Shown one piece after another: positions 13,911 through 15,392 of a stretch of DNA of 15,392 bases (its first letter is position 1; each line of letters opens with the position of its first letter). The notes beneath the pieces were generated by a model. That model had not been told where the DNA came from. It worked only from the letters and a program-made list of their open reading frames with translations, and ran no database searches. Source of the stretch: Paracoccaceae bacterium (GTDB taxonomy: Bacteria; Pseudomonadota; Alphaproteobacteria; Rhodobacterales; Rhodobacteraceae); the NCBI GenBank assembly GCA_019090405.1, contig JAHRVZ010000247.1:1-15392 (forward strand), in the 5' to 3' direction. The translations under genes were made by a program, and so were the position numbers.

Positions 13911-14606
13911 GTGAAACTGATGAAAAATACGAATAACAAGGTTCAGTCCGACACGCCTCAGACCCCGGTTCATGAACGGGTATATCAGCAACTTCGCACC
14001 CAGATCTTGTTTGGTGAACTGGCGCCGGGTCAGGCGATAACAATACAAGGTCTGACCAACTCACTAAACGCCGGAATGACACCAGTCCGCGAAGCAATCC
14101 GGCGGTTGATTTCAGATGGAGCACTGACCTTTCAGGGCAATCGCCGTGTCAGCGTTCCGGTGTTAACGGCTCAAGATGCAAACGAGCTGTATTTTGCAAG
14201 AAAATCAATCGAGTCCGAGCTTACTCGCCGTGCGGCTTTGCACATAAAGCCGGTTGAGCTGACCGATTTGACTCGCATAGATGACGCCCTGGATGCCGCC
14301 ATTTCCGCGGGCGACATAGCCGGTTATCTGTCTAGGAATTATCAGTTTCACACAACTTTATATTCGTATGCAAACGCCCCGATCCTGGCCGAGCTGGTAG
14401 AACGTTTATGGCTGCGGTTTGGCCCTTCTTTGCGCGTTGTTTGCGGTCGGATGGGTACTCAAAATTTACCGGATTGGCACAAAGATATCTTGACCGCCCT
14501 GCGCTCTAACGACCCGGCTGAAGCGGCCAAGGCAATGAACCGTGATATAGAACAGGGGATCGAACAGGTCACTGCCGTGTTGCGCAATCAGGACGAATCA
14601 TGCTGA
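13911..14606 (+). CDS. GntR-family (FadR subgroup, FCD domain) transcriptional regulator
   Basis: This is a 231-residue DNA-binding regulator. The N-terminal winged helix-turn-helix (about residues 20-85) reads VYQQLRTQILFGELAPGQAI, then GLTNSLNAGMTPVREAIRRL, the typical GntR 'TPVREA' recognition helix. The C-terminal FCD effector domain follows (about 90-220). FCD proteins usually bind a metal through an Asp-x3-His pair and two further His residues. Here these positions read N143, H147, H190 and D212, so two of four ligands are changed. The start is the GTG at 13911, with AAAGG 7 nt upstream; the ATG at 13920 is too far from it. It diverges from potF and precedes a polyamine-type aminotransferase. 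This suggests it senses a polyamine or a breakdown product and controls both, but ligand and sign of regulation are inferred. Confidence 0.9.
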   Translation: MKLMKNTNNKVQSDTPQTPVHERVYQQLRTQILFGELAPGQAITIQGLTNSLNAGMTPVREAIRRLISDGALTFQGNRRVSVPVLTAQDANELYFARKSIESELTRRAALHIKPVELTDLTRIDDALDAAISAGDIAGYLSRNYQFHTTLYSYANAPILAELVERLWLRFGPSLRVVCGRMGTQNLPDWHKDILTALRSNDPAEAAKAMNRDIEQGIEQVTAVLRNQDESC

Positions 14607-14611
14607 TTCGA

Positions 14612-14639
14612 TTGACACCAATAAATTTGATCATATTCT
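14612..14639 (+). promoter_or_regulatory. Promoter of the aminotransferase gene
   Basis: A -35 box TTGACA (14612-14617, full consensus) and a -10 box TATTCT (14634-14639) are separated by 16 nt. They lie 31 nt before the aminotransferase start and just after the regulator's stop. The motif ATTTGATCA (14625-14633) sits between the two boxes, abutting the -10, where a bound repressor would block RNA polymerase. Confidence 0.6.
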
Positions 14640-14670
14640 GTTGTGATCCCGTGAATCAGGAGAGTTCACT

Positions 14671-15392
14671 ATGTCTGTGATTACCAACCACTTGCCCACT
14701 GCAGAGCTTCGGGCGCTGGACGCTGCCCACCATATGCACCCGTTTACATCCAATGCCGAACTGGCCGAGAAAGGCGCGCGCGTTATTACCCGTGCCAAAG
14801 GCGTCTATCTGACCGATAGCGAAGGCAACCAGATACTGGATGCGATGGCAGGGCTTTGGTGTGTCAACATCGGCTATGGCCGTGACGAATTGGCCGATGC
14901 CGCCAGCCGTCAAATGCGCGAACTGCCGTATTACAACACGTTCTTTCAATCGACGCATGTTCCGGTGATTGCGCTGGCGAAAAAGATCGCTGAACTGACG
15001 CCGGGTGATCTGAACCATGTGTTCTTTGCCAGTTCGGGTTCCGAAGCGAACGACACCAACATCCGTATCGTTCGTACCTATTGGGCCGAAAAAGGCAAAC
15101 CCGAAAAGTCCATTATTATCAGCCGCAAAAATGCCTATCACGGGTCGTCCATGGGCAGCGGTTCGCTGGGTGGAATGACCTATATGCACGCACAAGGCGG
15201 CCTGCCGATCCCCGATATCCTTCACATCGCCCAGCCCCATTGGTGGGCCGAAGGTGGCGACATGGATCGCGAAGAATTCGGTCTGGCCTGCGCGCAAGAG
15301 CTGGAAAAAGCGATATTGGAACAGGGCGAAAACCGTATCGCCGCCTTTATTGCAGAGCCTGTACAAGGCGCTGGCGGTGTTGTCATTCCGCC
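14671..15392 (+). CDS. Class III aminotransferase, N-terminal part (SpuC-like polyamine:pyruvate aminotransferase), cut by right edge
   Basis: The frame opens with an ATG at 14671 preceded by AGGAG at 8 nt and stays open for 240 codons to the right edge; full-length relatives have about 450-470 residues. It is a PLP-dependent class III (omega) aminotransferase. Visible features are 'HHMHPFTSNAELAEKGARVI' (20-39), 'GVYLTDSEGNQILDAMAGLW' (44-63), the PLP phosphate-binding 'FFASSGSEANDTNIR' (about 118-132), 'RKNAYHGSSMGSGSLGG' with the cofactor-stacking Tyr-His pair, and 'IAAFIAEPVQGAGGV' (about 223-237). The catalytic lysine lies outside the window. The 'SGSEANDTNIR' and 'AGLWCVNIGYGR' forms fit the putrescine/polyamine:pyruvate subgroup (SpuC), consistent with the neighbouring polyamine importer. 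Other omega-amino acid substrates such as beta-alanine or taurine cannot be excluded. Confidence 0.9.
   Translation, partial: MSVITNHLPTAELRALDAAHHMHPFTSNAELAEKGARVITRAKGVYLTDSEGNQILDAMAGLWCVNIGYGRDELADAASRQMRELPYYNTFFQSTHVPVIALAKKIAELTPGDLNHVFFASSGSEANDTNIRIVRTYWAEKGKPEKSIIISRKNAYHGSSMGSGSLGGMTYMHAQGGLPIPDILHIAQPHWWAEGGDMDREEFGLACAQELEKAILEQGENRIAAFIAEPVQGAGGVVIP

Noticed and set aside
14656..15366. Long open frame on the minus strand, opposite the aminotransferase.
   Set aside because: The plus strand encodes a clear class III aminotransferase with ribosome binding site and motifs. The reverse frame is an antisense shadow with no recognisable family features.
1..15392. Search for mobile elements, CRISPR arrays, toxin-antitoxin pairs, defence genes and tRNA genes.
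   Set aside because: None was recognised on either strand. Gene order and content are what would be expected of chromosomal motility and polyamine loci.

Overview
The window looks like a chromosomal segment of an alphaproteobacterium of the Rhodobacterales (Roseobacter-type), judged from the gene families and their arrangement: flaF and flbT beside a flagellin gene, a DUF1217 gene coupled to flbT, a short rod-binding protein lacking the FlgJ hydrolase half, and a potFGHI-type polyamine operon with an FAD-dependent oxidase and a divergent FadR-type GntR regulator. I see no transposase, integrase, phage gene, tRNA, rRNA or CRISPR array. Apart from the genes cut by the two edges, all genes appear intact.

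Region 1 (1-7432) is flagellar. The left edge cuts flgB (minus strand), which diverges from fliI (plus strand). A minus-strand block follows, in transcription order: rod-binding protein, FlgN-like chaperone, a 209-nt leader, flagellin, flaF, flbT and a DUF1217 gene. This block is convergent with fliI. At about 5343-5453 it diverges from fliK-flgD on the plus strand. The genes cover export energy (FliI), rod assembly (FlgB, rod-binding protein), hook assembly (FliK length control, FlgD cap), filament (flagellin) and post-transcriptional control of flagellin (FlaF, FlbT). TTAA elements in both divergent gaps fit CtrA-type control, which is inference.

Region 2 (7547-14606) is polyamine uptake and catabolism. 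A plus-strand APH/choline-kinase-like phosphotransferase converges, with a 7-nt gap, on a minus-strand operon potF-potG-potH-potI-FAD oxidase. The last four genes are joined by 1- to 4-nt stop/start overlaps. A clear intrinsic-terminator hairpin lies between potF and potG and probably lets the periplasmic binding protein be made in excess over the transporter. A GntR/FadR-type regulator diverges from potF.

Region 3 (14607-15392) is the start of a class III aminotransferase, probably a putrescine/polyamine:pyruvate (SpuC-like) enzyme, running off the right edge behind a good sigma70-type promoter. The sequence ATTTGATCA occurs both upstream of potF and inside this promoter, so the divergent GntR protein may co-regulate uptake and catabolism.

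The window is coherent but largely conventional for this lineage. I did not find a clearly new system. The most useful leads are the potF/potG attenuator, the shared ATTTGATCA element, the DUF1217 gene coupled to flbT, and the structured flagellin leader.
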